64,000 nt of DNA from Actinomadura hibisca NBRC 15177 (GCF_001552635.1 NZ_BCRO01000044.1:1-64000); one strand, 5' to 3'. Positions 49,358-58,372 are shown, counted from the stretch's first letter. Made by a program: numbers and translations. The notes: generated from the letters alone by a model not told the origin.

Positions 49358-50248
49358 TCACATCGTCAGCCGCCGCCCCTCGGCCAGCGCGCGCAGCTTG
49401 TCAGGGTTGGCGACCAGGTGGATGGCGTGCACGCGGCCGTCGTCGCCGACCTCCACGGCCAGGGTCGTGATCGGCCCGGCCGGGCCGTCGATCACGATGG
49501 CGGGCGCGCCGTTCAGCTCGACCCGCCGCAGCCGCATGTCCTCCGGCCGCACCCCCGCGTAGGGGACGCCGACGACCGCCGCCATCCAGCGGCCCACCTT
49601 GTCCGCGCCGTGGATGGTGCGCAGCGCCGCGCGGACCTTGCCGCCGCCGTCGGTCCACAACGTCACGTCCGGGGCCAGGACCTCCATCAGCTCGTTGATG
49701 TCGCCGCCGAGCGTGGCGTCCAGGAAACGTTCCGTCGCCGCGCGCCGCTCGGCCCGCCCCGTCTCGTAGCGGGGCCGCCGCGCCTCCACGTGCTTGCGGG
49801 CGCGGGTGCCGAGCTGGCGCACCGACGCCTCCGAGCGCTCCAGCGACCGCGCGATCTCGGCGTAGGGGTAGCCGAAGACCTCCTTCAGCACGAAAACCGC
49901 GCGCTCCAGCGGGCTCAGCGTCTCCAGCACCACCAGCATCGCCGTGGACACCGACTCGGCCAGCTCGGCGTCCTCGGCGACGTCCGGCGAGGTCAGCATG
50001 GGCTCGGGCAACCACGGGCCGACGTAGGTCTCGCGCTGCGCGCGGGCCGAGCGCAGCCGGTCCAGGGCGAGGTTGCCGGCGACGCGCACCAGGTAGCCCT
50101 TGGGGTCGCGGACCGCCGCCCGGTCGGCGGCCGACCAGCGCAACCACGCGTCCTGCACCACATCCTCGGCGTCGGCGGCGGTGCCGAGCATCCGGTAGGC
50201 CACCGCGAACAGCAGCCCGCGGTGTTCCTGGAAGACCTCGTCGTCCAT
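49358..50248 (-). CDS. sigJ: ECF41-type sigma factor (SigJ-like) with SnoaL-like domain
   Basis: This 296-residue ECF sigma factor has sigma2 (EHRGLLFAVAYRMLGTAADAEDVVQDAWLRW), sigma4 (LSPLERAVFVLKEVFGYPYAEIARSLERSEASVRQLGTRA) and a fused NTF2/SnoaL-like C-terminal domain (about 185-290). Diagnostic ECF41 motifs are present: WLPEP between sigma2 and sigma4, and TDGGGKVRAAL in the C-terminal domain. The extension controls activity in place of an anti-sigma factor. The usual partner (a carboxymuconolactone decarboxylase or oxidoreductase gene) is not adjacent. ATG 50248 follows GAGGGAAGGACG. Confidence 0.92.
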   Translation of the reverse strand: MDDEVFQEHRGLLFAVAYRMLGTAADAEDVVQDAWLRWSAADRAAVRDPKGYLVRVAGNLALDRLRSARAQRETYVGPWLPEPMLTSPDVAEDAELAESVSTAMLVVLETLSPLERAVFVLKEVFGYPYAEIARSLERSEASVRQLGTRARKHVEARRPRYETGRAERRAATERFLDATLGGDINELMEVLAPDVTLWTDGGGKVRAALRTIHGADKVGRWMAAVVGVPYAGVRPEDMRLRRVELNGAPAIVIDGPAGPITTLAVEVGDDGRVHAIHLVANPDKLRALAEGRRLTM

Positions 50249-50367
50249 GGTCGTCGTCCTTCCCTCGGCCGCACCGGACCACCACCCGTCACGACGGCGC
50301 GACGGGACCGGATGTGACATGCGTCCGGTTCCGGATGACCACAAAGATCATGGGTAGTGTCCCGTCC

Positions 50368-51684
50368 ATGACCGGAACTCCGAACCGGGTGTTCACCGCC
50401 CGCCTGGCGGGGATCGCCGTCTTCGACCCCGCCGGTGACCAGGTGGGCCGGGTGCGCGACGTCGTCGTCGCCCTGCGGCTGGGCGCCCGCCCGCCCCGCG
50501 TGCTCGGCCTGGTGGTGGAGGTCGCGCCGCGCCGCGCGGTGTTCCTGCCCATCACCCGGGTCACCGTGATCGAGGCCGACGCCGTCATCTTCGACGGGCG
50601 GCTCAACGTGCGCCGCTTCCAGCAGCGCGCGTCGGAGACCCTGGTGATCTCCGAGCTGCTGGACCGCACCGTGCGCCTGTGCGAGACCGGCGACCCGGTG
50701 ACGGTCGCCGACGTCGCGATGGAGCCCACCCGCACCCGCGACTGGCTCGTCTCCAAGGTCGCGGTGCGCCGGCACGGCGCGCGCGGGCGGGGGCTGCGCC
50801 GTAGCCGCGGCGAGACGATGGTGGTGGACTGGGACGCCGTCGAGGGCTTCTCCGCCGTCGAGCACGGCCAGGGCGCCGCCGGGATGATCGCGGCGTTCGA
50901 GAAGATGAAGCCCGCCGACCTCGCCGGGATCGTGCACGAGCTGTCGGAGAAGCGCCGCACCGAGGTCGCGGTCGCGCTGGACGACGAGCGCCTCGCCGAC
51001 GTGCTGGAGGAGCTGCCCGAGGACGACCAGATCGAGATCCTCGGCAAACTGGAGGCCGACCGGGCCGCCGACGTCCTGGAGACGATGGACCCCGACGACG
51101 CCGCCGACCTGCTGGGCGAGCTGCCCGCCGAGCAGCGCGAGCGCCTGCTGACGCTGATGGAGCCGCGCGAGGCCGCGCCGGTGCGCCGCCTGCTCACCTA
51201 CGCCGACGACATCGCCGGCGGCCTGATGACCACCGACCCGGTGGTGGTGCCGCCCGACGCCACCGTCGCCGAGGCGCTCGCGCACATCCGCAACCCCGAC
51301 CTGAACCCGGCGCTGGCCGCGCAGGTGTACGTGTGCCGCCCGCCGACCGAGACCCCCACCGGCCGCTACCTGGGCACCGTGCACTTCCAGCGGTTGTTGC
51401 GCGAGCCGCCGCCCGCCCTGGTCAGCGGCATCGTGGACACCGAGCTGGAGCCGCTGCGGCCCACCATGACGCTGGAGGCGGTCGCCACGTTCCTGGCGAC
51501 CTACAACCTGGTCGCGGGCGCGGTCGTGGACGACAACGGGCACCTGCTCGGCGCGGTCACCATCGACGACGTGCTGGACCACCTGCTGCCCGAGGACTGG
51601 CGCGAGACGGTCATGGACGCGACCGCCGAGCACGGTCCCGACCCCGAGGAAGAAGCGCTGCGCCAAGCCGAGGAGAGCCGATGA
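50368..51684 (+). CDS. PRC-barrel / MgtE-N / CBS domain protein
   Basis: This 438-residue protein combines an N-terminal PRC-barrel-like pair (FTARLAGIAVFDPAGDQVGRVRDVV), an MgtE N-domain (about 165-285: MKPADLAGIVHELSEKRRTEV and repeated LxxMxPDDAADLLGEL units) and a C-terminal CBS pair (MTTDPVVVPPDATVAEAL and LVAGAVVDDNGHLLGAVTIDDVL). It lacks the MgtE membrane channel and is therefore a soluble regulator. The same arrangement with a downstream DUF1003 gene occurs in mycobacteria (Rv1232c). It overlaps the next gene by ATGA. Confidence 0.88.
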   Translation: MTGTPNRVFTARLAGIAVFDPAGDQVGRVRDVVVALRLGARPPRVLGLVVEVAPRRAVFLPITRVTVIEADAVIFDGRLNVRRFQQRASETLVISELLDRTVRLCETGDPVTVADVAMEPTRTRDWLVSKVAVRRHGARGRGLRRSRGETMVVDWDAVEGFSAVEHGQGAAGMIAAFEKMKPADLAGIVHELSEKRRTEVAVALDDERLADVLEELPEDDQIEILGKLEADRAADVLETMDPDDAADLLGELPAEQRERLLTLMEPREAAPVRRLLTYADDIAGGLMTTDPVVVPPDATVAEALAHIRNPDLNPALAAQVYVCRPPTETPTGRYLGTVHFQRLLREPPPALVSGIVDTELEPLRPTMTLEAVATFLATYNLVAGAVVDDNGHLLGAVTIDDVLDHLLPEDWRETVMDATAEHGPDPEEEALRQAEESR

Positions 51685-52169
51685 CCCCGCGCCTGGACCA
51701 GCCCATCGAGGCCCGCCGGACGGTGCTGCCGCGCCCGCACTACGACCCCGAGTCGTTCGGGCGGTTGTCGGAGCGCATCGCCCGCTTCCTGGGCACCGCG
51801 CGGTTCCTGGTCTACATGACGGTGTTCGTGCTGGTGTGGATCGGATGGAACCTGGCCGCGCCCGCGTCGATGCGGTTCGACCCCTACCCGTTCATCTTCC
51901 TGACGCTGATGCTCTCGCTCCAGGCGTCCTACGCCGCGCCGCTGATCCTGCTCGCGCAGAACCGGCAGGACGACCGCGACCGCGTCCAGTACGAGCAGGA
52001 CCGGGCCCGCAGCGACCGCAACATCGCCGACACCGAGTACCTCACCCGCGAGATCGCCGGGCTGCGGCTGGCGCTCAGCGAGGTCGCCACCCGCGACTTC
52101 CTGCGCTCGGAGCTCCAGCAGGTGATCAGGGAGCTGGACGGCAAGGACCGGCACGCGGGCCTGCCCTGA
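51681..52169 (+). CDS. DUF1003 membrane protein
   Basis: This 162-residue protein has two close membrane helices (FLVYMTVFVLVWIGWNLAA and YPFIFLTLMLSLQASYAAPLILLAQNRQ), the DUF1003 hallmark, then a coiled-coil-like tail with DDRDRVQYEQDRARSDRNIADTE. The role is unknown. It starts inside the stop of the MgtE-N/CBS gene (4-nt overlap), so the two proteins are probably made together and may form one membrane complex. Confidence 0.92.
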   Translation: MTPRLDQPIEARRTVLPRPHYDPESFGRLSERIARFLGTARFLVYMTVFVLVWIGWNLAAPASMRFDPYPFIFLTLMLSLQASYAAPLILLAQNRQDDRDRVQYEQDRARSDRNIADTEYLTREIAGLRLALSEVATRDFLRSELQQVIRELDGKDRHAGLP

Positions 52170-52180
52170 CCCGGCCCCCG

Positions 52181-52693
52181 CTACAGGGCGGCGGGCTCGC
52201 GGGTCGGCGCGACCGGGTCGGCGGCCAGCTTGTCGAGGATCGCGCCGAACTGGCGCAGGTCCTGCTCGTCCAGGCGGCTCAGCACGTACTCGCGCACCCC
52301 GCGCTGGTAGGTCGGCGTCGCCGCGACCAGCCGGGACCGCCCGGCCGGGGTGAGCACCGCGTACAGCCCGCGCGCGTCGCTGGAGCACGACTCGCGCACC
52401 ACCAGGCCCTCGCGCTGGAGCCGGTCCACCAGGCGGGTGAGGCCGCTGCGCGACAGCAGCACCCGGTCGGCCAGGTCGTTCATCCGGAGCCGCCCCTCGG
52501 GCGCCTCGCCGAGGTGCACCAGGACGTCGTAGGAGCCCAGCGCGAGGTCGTGGTCGGCCAGCAGGTCGGCCTGGAGGCGGCGCGAGATCCGTACCTGGGC
52601 GCGCAGCAGGGTGCGCCAGACCGTCAGCTCGGCGGTCGTGACGGGCCGGGACGGCCGCTGGTCAGGCTGGATGGCAGGGGACGACGTTGTCAC
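52181..52693 (-). CDS. MarR-family regulator
   Basis: The 170-residue protein has the MarR winged helix: LGSYDVLVHLGEAPEGRLRMNDLADRVLLSRSGLTRLVDRLQREGLVVRESCSSDARGLYAVLTPAG. An N-terminal helix pair (TVWRTLLRAQVRISRRLQADL) supports dimerisation. I chose GTG at 52693 because the longer N-terminus has no homology. It is convergent with DUF1003 and divergent from mrp by 125 bp, where its operator may lie. The ligand is unknown. Confidence 0.9.
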   Translation of the reverse strand: MTTSSPAIQPDQRPSRPVTTAELTVWRTLLRAQVRISRRLQADLLADHDLALGSYDVLVHLGEAPEGRLRMNDLADRVLLSRSGLTRLVDRLQREGLVVRESCSSDARGLYAVLTPAGRSRLVAATPTYQRGVREYVLSRLDEQDLRQFGAILDKLAADPVAPTREPAAL

Positions 52694-52818
52694 GCCCCGA
52701 TCGTACGGCGCGCGGTGACCGGGCGCGATGCTCCCCCGGAGCGGGCCGCGGTGTCGCGCGCGCCACACGCCCGGCCCCGGTTGCGCGTGTACCCGCCGGG
52801 AGTACATACCATGAAGGC

Positions 52819-53958
52819 ATGGCCTCCCAGTTGACGATCGAGCAGGTGACCGCGGCGCTCGCCACGGTGAACGATCCTGAGATCCGCAAGCCCATCACCG
52901 AGCTCGGCATGGTCAAGAACGTCGAGATCGCGCCGGACGGGTCGGTGCAGGTCGCGCTGTACCTGACGGTGGCCGGCTGTCCGATGAAGGACACCCTGAC
53001 GACCAACGTCACCGAGGCCGTCTCCCGGCTGGAGGGCGCGGGCCCGGTCAGCGTCGAGCTGGACGTGATGAGCGACGAGCAGCGCAAGGAGCTGCGCCAG
53101 AAGCTCAACCCGGGCGAGGGCCGCGAGATCCCGTTCGCCAAGCCCAACTCGCTGACCAAGGTCTACGCCGTCGCCAGCGGCAAGGGCGGCGTCGGCAAGT
53201 CCTCGGTCACCGTCAACCTGGCCGCCGCGCTGGCCGCGCAGGGCCGCAAGGTGGGCGTGGTCGACGCCGACATCTACGGCCACTCGGTGCCGCGCATGCT
53301 GGGCGTGCAGCACGCGCCGACCAAGGTCGACGACATGATCATGCCGCCGGTCGCGCACGACGTGAAGGTGATCTCGGTCGGCATGTTCACCGCCGGGAAC
53401 CAGCCGGTGGTGTGGCGCGGGCCGATGTTGCACCGCGCGCTCCAGCAGTTCCTGGCCGACGTGTACTGGGGCGACCTCGACATCCTGCTGATGGACCTGC
53501 CCCCGGGCACCGGCGACATCGCGATCTCGGTGGCGCAGCTGCTGCCGTCGGCCGAGATCCTGGTGGTCACCACCCCGCAGCAGGCCGCCGCCGAGGTGGC
53601 CGAGCGCGCCGGGGCCATCGCCGCGCAGACCCACCAGCAGGTCGTCGGCGTGATCGAGAACATGTCCTACCTGACCTGCGCGCACTGCGGCGAGCGGCAG
53701 GACATCTTCGGCTCCGGCGGCGGCCAGACCGTCGCCCAGGCCCTCACCCAGACGCTGGGCACCCAGGTGCCGGTGCTGGGCCAGGTGCCGATCGACGCGC
53801 GGCTGCGCGAGGGCGGCGACAACGGCGAGCCGCTGGTGCTGGCCGACCCCGACTCCGAGGCGGGCAAGGAGCTGCGCGCCATCGCCGACAAGCTGGGCGG
53901 CCGCTCGCGCGGGCTGGCGGGCATGTCGCTGGGGATCAGCCCCCGGAACAAGTTCTGA
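52819..53958 (+). CDS. mrp: Mrp/NBP35-family Fe-S cluster carrier ATPase
   Basis: This 379-residue protein has an N-terminal MIP18/DUF59 domain (about 1-95, QVTAALATVNDPEIRKPITELGMV) and a P-loop ATPase (from about 115) with the deviant Walker A SGKGGVGKSS. A CxxC pair (LTCAHCGE) can bridge a cluster at the dimer interface. Mrp proteins load Fe-S clusters onto targets. The ATG at 52819 has no clear SD, and an out-of-frame ATG (52811) lies 8 nt upstream. A bidirectional hairpin separates it from tatB. Confidence 0.95.
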   Translation: MASQLTIEQVTAALATVNDPEIRKPITELGMVKNVEIAPDGSVQVALYLTVAGCPMKDTLTTNVTEAVSRLEGAGPVSVELDVMSDEQRKELRQKLNPGEGREIPFAKPNSLTKVYAVASGKGGVGKSSVTVNLAAALAAQGRKVGVVDADIYGHSVPRMLGVQHAPTKVDDMIMPPVAHDVKVISVGMFTAGNQPVVWRGPMLHRALQQFLADVYWGDLDILLMDLPPGTGDIAISVAQLLPSAEILVVTTPQQAAAEVAERAGAIAAQTHQQVVGVIENMSYLTCAHCGERQDIFGSGGGQTVAQALTQTLGTQVPVLGQVPIDARLREGGDNGEPLVLADPDSEAGKELRAIADKLGGRSRGLAGMSLGISPRNKF

Positions 53959-53980
53959 CCGGCACGCGCCGACCGACGCG

Positions 53981-54016
53981 AAAAGCCCCGCCCGGAATGA
54001 TCCGGAGCGGGGCTTT
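53981..54016. terminator. Bidirectional terminator between mrp and tatB
   Basis: AAAAGCCCCG (53981-53990) pairs with CGGGGCTTT (54008-54016), with an inner CCGGA/TCCGG stem around ATGA. A-rich and T-rich flanks give U-tracts on both strands. Confidence 0.9.
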
Positions 54017-54036
54017 CGCATAGGCGGGGCGGGGGC

Positions 54037-54387
54037 TCAGGTGGCCTCGTTGTCGAACGGCGGGCGCTCGCCGTAGTCCAGGCCGCCGGGCGTGGCGTAG
54101 GACGGCTCGTCGTCGAAGATCCGGCCGTTGGCGTAGGGGCGGTCGTCCTCGTCGTCCTCCAGCAGGTGCTTGCGGACGAAGGTCTTGGGGTTGAGGTCGG
54201 CGACGTCGAAGTCCTTGAACTCCGGCCCCAGCCCCTCCTGGAGCTCGGCCTTGGCACTGTTGGCCATCTGCCGCAACTGCCGCAACGTGCGGCCGGCCTG
54301 CTGCGCGGCCTGGGGCAGCTTCTCGCCGAACACCACCAGGGCCAGCACGACGAGAACCGCCATCTCGCCGATTCCGACGTCGAACAA
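54037..54387 (-). CDS. tatB: Twin-arginine translocase subunit TatB
   Basis: This 116-residue protein has the TatA/B fold: a short periplasmic start (FDVGIGEM), a membrane helix (AVLVVLALVVFGEKLP) and an amphipathic helix (QAAQQAGRTLRQLRQMANSAKAEL), then an acidic tail (LLEDDEDDRPYANG). The Glu in the first segment and FGEKLPQ agree with TatB. TTG at 54387, with GGAGG 5 nt upstream, gives the canonical MFDVGIG; starts further upstream would add seven residues. TatB is needed for export of twin-arginine substrates such as the two phospholipases here. It lies downstream of htrA. Confidence 0.92.
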   Translation of the reverse strand: MFDVGIGEMAVLVVLALVVFGEKLPQAAQQAGRTLRQLRQMANSAKAELQEGLGPEFKDFDVADLNPKTFVRKHLLEDDEDDRPYANGRIFDDEPSYATPGGLDYGERPPFDNEAT

Positions 54388-54490
54388 CCCGTCCTCCACA
54401 AGCGCCAAGGGGACCGGCCCCGCTCAGGCCCGGTCCCCCCAGCGTATCCCCAGCCGGGATGAACCCGACCTGAACGGCTTCCGGCGTGAT

Positions 54491-56509
54491 TTAGCTGGCC
54501 GCGGCCAGGGTGACGTCGACCGTGGTCTCCTTGCCGCCCCGCACGTAGGTGATCTTGACGGTCTGGCCCGGGGCGCGGCTGCGGATCTGCGCCAGCAGGT
54601 CGGCCGAGTCCTCGATCGGCTGGTCGGCCAGCTTGGTGATCACGTCGCCGGGCTTCAGGCCCGCCTTGTCGGCCGGGCCGCCCTTGACGATCGGCTGCAC
54701 GCCGCCGTTGGCCTGCTCGGTGATGCGCACGCCCGGCCCGGTGTAGCGGGTGTCGATGCCGATGCCGAGCTGGGCCCGCTTGGCGCTGCCGGTGTTGATG
54801 ATCTCCTTGGCGACCCGCTTGCCCTGGTTGATCGGGATCGCGAAGCCCAGGCCGATGCTGCCGCCCTGCGTCTCGCCGCCCATCGACTGGCCGCCCAGGG
54901 TGGCGATGGCGGTGTTGATGCCGACGACCCGGCCCTTGGCGTCCACCAGCGGCCCGCCGGAGTTGCCGGGGTTGATCGCCGCGTCGGTCTGGATGGCGTT
55001 GAGCACCGAGGCGTCGCCGCCGCCCTCGCCCTTGGTGGGCACCGGGCGGTTCAGCGAGCTGATGATGCCGGTGGTGACCGAGCCCTGCAGGCCGAGCGGC
55101 GAGCCGATCGCGATCACCGGGTCGCCGACCGCGAGCTTGTCGGAGTCGCCGAACTCCAGCTGGGGCAGCGAGTGCCGGCCCTCGGGCTTCAGCACCGCCA
55201 CGTCCGAGCTGGGGTCGCGGCCCTTGATCGTGGCGGGCAGCCGCTTCTTGTCGTTGAAGACGACCTCGACCTGGCCGCCCTGCGCGGCGGTGGACACCAC
55301 GTGGTTGTTGGTGATCACGTAGCCGCCCTCGACGATGAAGCCGGTGCCGCTGGCCTCGGCGCTGCCCCCGCTGACCTGCACGGTGACCACGCTGGGCAGC
55401 ACCTTCTGCGCCACCCCGGCGACCGACTCCGGCGGGCGGCTCTGCACGGCCGCGCCGCCGCCGGCCGGGGAGAAGCCGACCGAGCCGCCGTCGCCGCCGC
55501 CGGAGGCGACGACCGCGATCCCCGCGCCGACACCGCCCGCGACCAGCGCGACGATCAGCGCCATCACCGCGAACAGGCCGAGCCCGGGGCCGCTGCGACC
55601 GCCGGACGGCGGCGGGGGCACCGGGGACCAGTTCGGCGGCTGCCCGTAGCCGGGGACCGTGGGCGGCATGCCCATCGGGCGTCCCGGACCCCCGGGCGGG
55701 GGCGGACCCATCGGGCCGCCGGGCCGCGGGGGCTGCTGCCCGCCGTGGCCGGGCCAGCCGCCGTAGGGGCCGTTCTGGGCGCGCGGGTCGTGGTTGTGGG
55801 GGACGAAGCCGGGACGCGGCGGCCGCTGGTCGCCGTAGTCGCCGTCGGCGGGCGGGACGCCGGGCTTGTCGAGCGCGACCGGCCCGGCCGCCGCTCCCTG
55901 GCGTTCGCCCTGCCAGTCACCCTGACGTTCGCCCTGCCACTCGCCCTGCCGGTCGTCGCGCCGGTCCGGCGGCGCGAACCCGGCCACCAGCCGGTCCCCC
56001 GGCACCTCGGCCGGAGCCGCCTCGTGCGAAGCCGGGCCCGCCTTGTGCGCGGCCGGAGCCGCCTCATATGCGGCCGGGGCCCCCTCGTAGGCGGCCTGGC
56101 CCGCTTCATAGGCGGGGGTCGCCTCGTGCCCGGACTGGCCCGCCTCATACGCGGGGGTCGCCTCGTGCGCGGGAGTCGCCTCGTGCGCGGCCGAGCCCGC
56201 CTCGCGCGCGCCCGGCGTCTCCTCGTAGGCAGCCTGGCCCGCCTCGTACCCGGGCTGGCCTGCCCCGTACCCGGACGGAGTTCCCTCCTGGGCCGCTGCG
56301 GGACGGTTCCGGTCGGCGGCGGAAGCCTCCGGTGGGAGGGTGTCCTCCTGTGGTGTGTCCTCGGGGAGTCCCGCGTTCTCGGGTGCGCCCCCGGCCGATC
56401 CGGTTTCGGCAGGGACGACCAGCTCCTGGTCGACCGTCGTCGGACGGGGCGGCCGCGCGCCCTCCGCCCCGGCGTCCTGCCGCTCAGGCTCGCGGTTGTG
56501 TTCGGTCAT
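54491..56509 (-). CDS. htrA: HtrA-type membrane-anchored serine protease with PDZ domain
   Basis: This 672-residue protease has a long disordered cytosolic N-terminus (about 1-310, see repeat), one membrane helix (GLFAVMALIVALVAGGVGAGIAVV), a trypsin-like domain with His in YVITNNHVVS, Asp in SSDVAVLKPE and Ser in NPGNSGGPLVD, then a C-terminal PDZ domain (VQPIVKGGPADKAGLKPGDVI). It should act on misfolded exported proteins. Gene order rseA-rseB-htrA-tatB is close to the mycobacterial sigE locus, where htrA is adjacent to rseA. ATG 56509 has AGGAG 8 nt upstream; 56515 is an alternative. Confidence 0.94.
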   Translation of the reverse strand: MTEHNREPERQDAGAEGARPPRPTTVDQELVVPAETGSAGGAPENAGLPEDTPQEDTLPPEASAADRNRPAAAQEGTPSGYGAGQPGYEAGQAAYEETPGAREAGSAAHEATPAHEATPAYEAGQSGHEATPAYEAGQAAYEGAPAAYEAAPAAHKAGPASHEAAPAEVPGDRLVAGFAPPDRRDDRQGEWQGERQGDWQGERQGAAAGPVALDKPGVPPADGDYGDQRPPRPGFVPHNHDPRAQNGPYGGWPGHGGQQPPRPGGPMGPPPPGGPGRPMGMPPTVPGYGQPPNWSPVPPPPSGGRSGPGLGLFAVMALIVALVAGGVGAGIAVVASGGGDGGSVGFSPAGGGAAVQSRPPESVAGVAQKVLPSVVTVQVSGGSAEASGTGFIVEGGYVITNNHVVSTAAQGGQVEVVFNDKKRLPATIKGRDPSSDVAVLKPEGRHSLPQLEFGDSDKLAVGDPVIAIGSPLGLQGSVTTGIISSLNRPVPTKGEGGGDASVLNAIQTDAAINPGNSGGPLVDAKGRVVGINTAIATLGGQSMGGETQGGSIGLGFAIPINQGKRVAKEIINTGSAKRAQLGIGIDTRYTGPGVRITEQANGGVQPIVKGGPADKAGLKPGDVITKLADQPIEDSADLLAQIRSRAPGQTVKITYVRGGKETTVDVTLAAAS
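56005..56285 (-). repeat. Degenerate repeats encoding YEAGQ/HEATP units in HtrA
   Basis: Within htrA, imperfect 15-30 nt units encode variants of YEAGQAA, HEATPAYEAGQ and AAPAAHKAG in the cytosolic N-terminus (about residues 75-165). Two copies of HEATPAYEAGQ are nearly identical in DNA. It suggests slippage expansion. Confidence 0.75.
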
Positions 56510-56591
56510 CCCCATCTCTCCTACCGAGCATGGTTCTCAGATCTTCACGCCCATGGTGCCCAGCTGGGCATGTGATGAGCGTAAGGGCTCC

Positions 56592-57725
56592 TCAGTCGAA
56601 GGGGTTCACCCAGCCGCCCAGGCGGCGCAGCCCGCGGCCGATCCGGCCGCGCACCGCCGAGCGGTCGGGCGGCAGCGCCTTGGCGGCCGCGACGGCGGTG
56701 CTCTGCGGGGCCTCGGTGAGCACGGTGTAGACGTAGCCGCCGCGCTCGGCGACCGCCCAGCGGCGCAGATCGTCGCGCCGGTAGACGGTCCGGCCGCCGG
56801 AGGTGGAGCGGGTCCAGCCGCGCAGGCGGCGGCGGTCCAGCGCGCCCCGCTGGACGAAGACCGACACCGTCGCCAGCCCGTCGGTGTAGCTGAGGTGGAC
56901 CGTGCCGTCGCCGGCGGCCCGGCGCGCCTCGCGCAGGCTCAGCGAGCCGAGCAGGGTGTCGGGCAGCGACCAGCCGGCGCGGCGCAGGGCGTCGAGCTCG
57001 CGGGCGTCCAGCAGGTCGGGCCAGGGACGGGTGGTGGCGGTGCTCGCCGGGACGTCGGCCCGGACGGGCTCGGGCTCCCCGGCGGCGAAGCCGCGTTCGG
57101 GCGGGCCGCCGCGCACGGTGACCGAGAAGCCGGGGCGCGGGGCCGGCATGCGGACCTGCGTGAATCCCGACACCGCGACCTGGCGGCCGGTGGCGTCGAT
57201 CAGCTCGCGGTGCAGCAGCAGGCCGGTGGCGGCGTCGATCCAGAAGCGGCCCGCGGCCGAGCCGTCGGCGCGGCGGGCCTCGATCACCTGGGCGGCGCGG
57301 CCGCAGACCGTGCCGCCCGCGACCCGGACCAGCCGGTAGTTGCGGGCCAGCAGCGCGATGGTGGCGGCGTTCAGCCCGGCGTCGCGGGCGGCGGCGCTGT
57401 CGGGCTGGTAGCCGCCCGCGCTCGGCGGCCGGACGGCGGTGAAGGCGGTGCCCGCCCCGGCGGTGTGGCTGACGCGCACCTGGGCGGTGCGGGTGCCCGC
57501 CGTTCCCCAGGTGGTGAGGTAGCGCACGCCCTCGTAGGAGACCCGGCGGGCCGCGTCGGCGGCGGCGCGCAGCAGCCGGACGGCCTCGGGGTCGCCGGTG
57601 GCGCGGGCCGCGCCCGCGTCCCCGGCGAGCGCGCAGGCCGCGGCGAGCGCCCCGGCGACGCCGCCCGCCAGCAGGGTGGTCCGGCGGGCGCGGGGCGGGG
57701 GCCGCAGCGGTGCGGGCCTGGTCAC
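56592..57725 (-). CDS. RseB/MucB-like sigma-E regulatory protein
   Basis: This 377-residue exported protein has a signal peptide (about 1-40) and a MucB/RseB N-domain (AVRLLRAAADAARRVSYEGVRYLTTW, then VRVSHTAGAG). The later part (DARELDALRRAGWSLPD..LSLREA, about 230-340) resembles the RseB C-domain. In gamma-proteobacteria RseB binds RseA and mislocalised outer-membrane lipids. Here it lies between rseA and htrA, with a GTGA overlap on the rseA stop, so it is probably a sensor for the anti-sigma factor. Some actinobacteria carry such MucB homologues. Confidence 0.87.
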   Translation of the reverse strand: MTRPAPLRPPPRARRTTLLAGGVAGALAAACALAGDAGAARATGDPEAVRLLRAAADAARRVSYEGVRYLTTWGTAGTRTAQVRVSHTAGAGTAFTAVRPPSAGGYQPDSAAARDAGLNAATIALLARNYRLVRVAGGTVCGRAAQVIEARRADGSAAGRFWIDAATGLLLHRELIDATGRQVAVSGFTQVRMPAPRPGFSVTVRGGPPERGFAAGEPEPVRADVPASTATTRPWPDLLDARELDALRRAGWSLPDTLLGSLSLREARRAAGDGTVHLSYTDGLATVSVFVQRGALDRRRLRGWTRSTSGGRTVYRRDDLRRWAVAERGGYVYTVLTEAPQSTAVAAAKALPPDRSAVRGRIGRGLRRLGGWVNPFD

Positions 57726-58372
57726 GGCTCCGCGGTGAGGGGGACGGTGGTCGGTTCGGTGAGCGGGTCGGGCATCGGCGCGTCCCCGGAGATCAGGGCG
57801 TGCTCGACGGCGAACCGGTCGAAGGCCGGGGTGACGGCGGGCTCGTCGGGACGGCCGCCGACGGCGTAGGAGGCGGTGCCGAGGCCCAGCGCCAGGGTGG
57901 CGGCGCCCACGGCCAGGGCGCGGCGGCGGGTCGAGCGGTGCAGGGCGGCGGCGGCCGCGGGGCGCCCGCCGGGCCGGTTGTCGCGGGGCCGGTGGTCACG
58001 GGATCGGGCGGACGGGACGCGGCCCACGGGGCGGGTGGGGTGGTTCAGGATCGGGGCGAGGCTCGCGGGGTCGAAGGCCGCCGGGTCGAGGCTCGCGGGG
58101 TCGGCCGGGTCGCGGGCCGGGTCGGCGGCGTGCGGGCCGGGCTCGCCCATGGCGCGCAACTTCGCCAGGAAGTCGCCAGAGGGAAGATCGTCGGCGCCGT
58201 CGGACGCCGGTGCGCCGGACAGGCCGCGCAGCCTGCTCTTGAGCTGGCGCAGCCCGTCGGCCTCCGCCCGGCACCGGTCGCAGCGCGCCAGATGGGCCAG
58301 GGCGCGGTCGCGCTCCTCATGACCCAGCTCGCCATCGACCAGAGCGGTCAGGCGCTCCCCCAGACAACTCAC
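57722..58372 (-). CDS. rseA: Zinc-type anti-sigma factor (RseA-like)
   Basis: This 216-residue protein has the ZAS motif HLARCDRC (H-x3-C-x2-C, about residues 27-34) following VDGELGHEERDRALA. A membrane helix (LAVGAATLALGLGTASYAVGG, about 153-172) follows a low-complexity linker with DPAS-type repeats, and a short exported C-terminus ends in EP-rich sequence. It should bind SigE and release it on redox or proteolytic signals. It is 60 nt downstream of sigE and overlaps the RseB-like gene by 4 nt. Confidence 0.9.
   Translation of the reverse strand: MSCLGERLTALVDGELGHEERDRALAHLARCDRCRAEADGLRQLKSRLRGLSGAPASDGADDLPSGDFLAKLRAMGEPGPHAADPARDPADPASLDPAAFDPASLAPILNHPTRPVGRVPSARSRDHRPRDNRPGGRPAAAAALHRSTRRRALAVGAATLALGLGTASYAVGGRPDEPAVTPAFDRFAVEHALISGDAPMPDPLTEPTTVPLTAEP

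Noticed and set aside
52811..52834. ATG at 52811 as the start of mrp
   Set aside because: It is 8 nt upstream in a different frame and reads only eight codons before a stop; ATG 52819 opens the Mrp frame.
57722..58372. Plus-strand frame opposite rseA and sigE (about 480 codons)
   Set aside because: It is antisense shadow; the ZAS and ECF motifs are on the minus strand.
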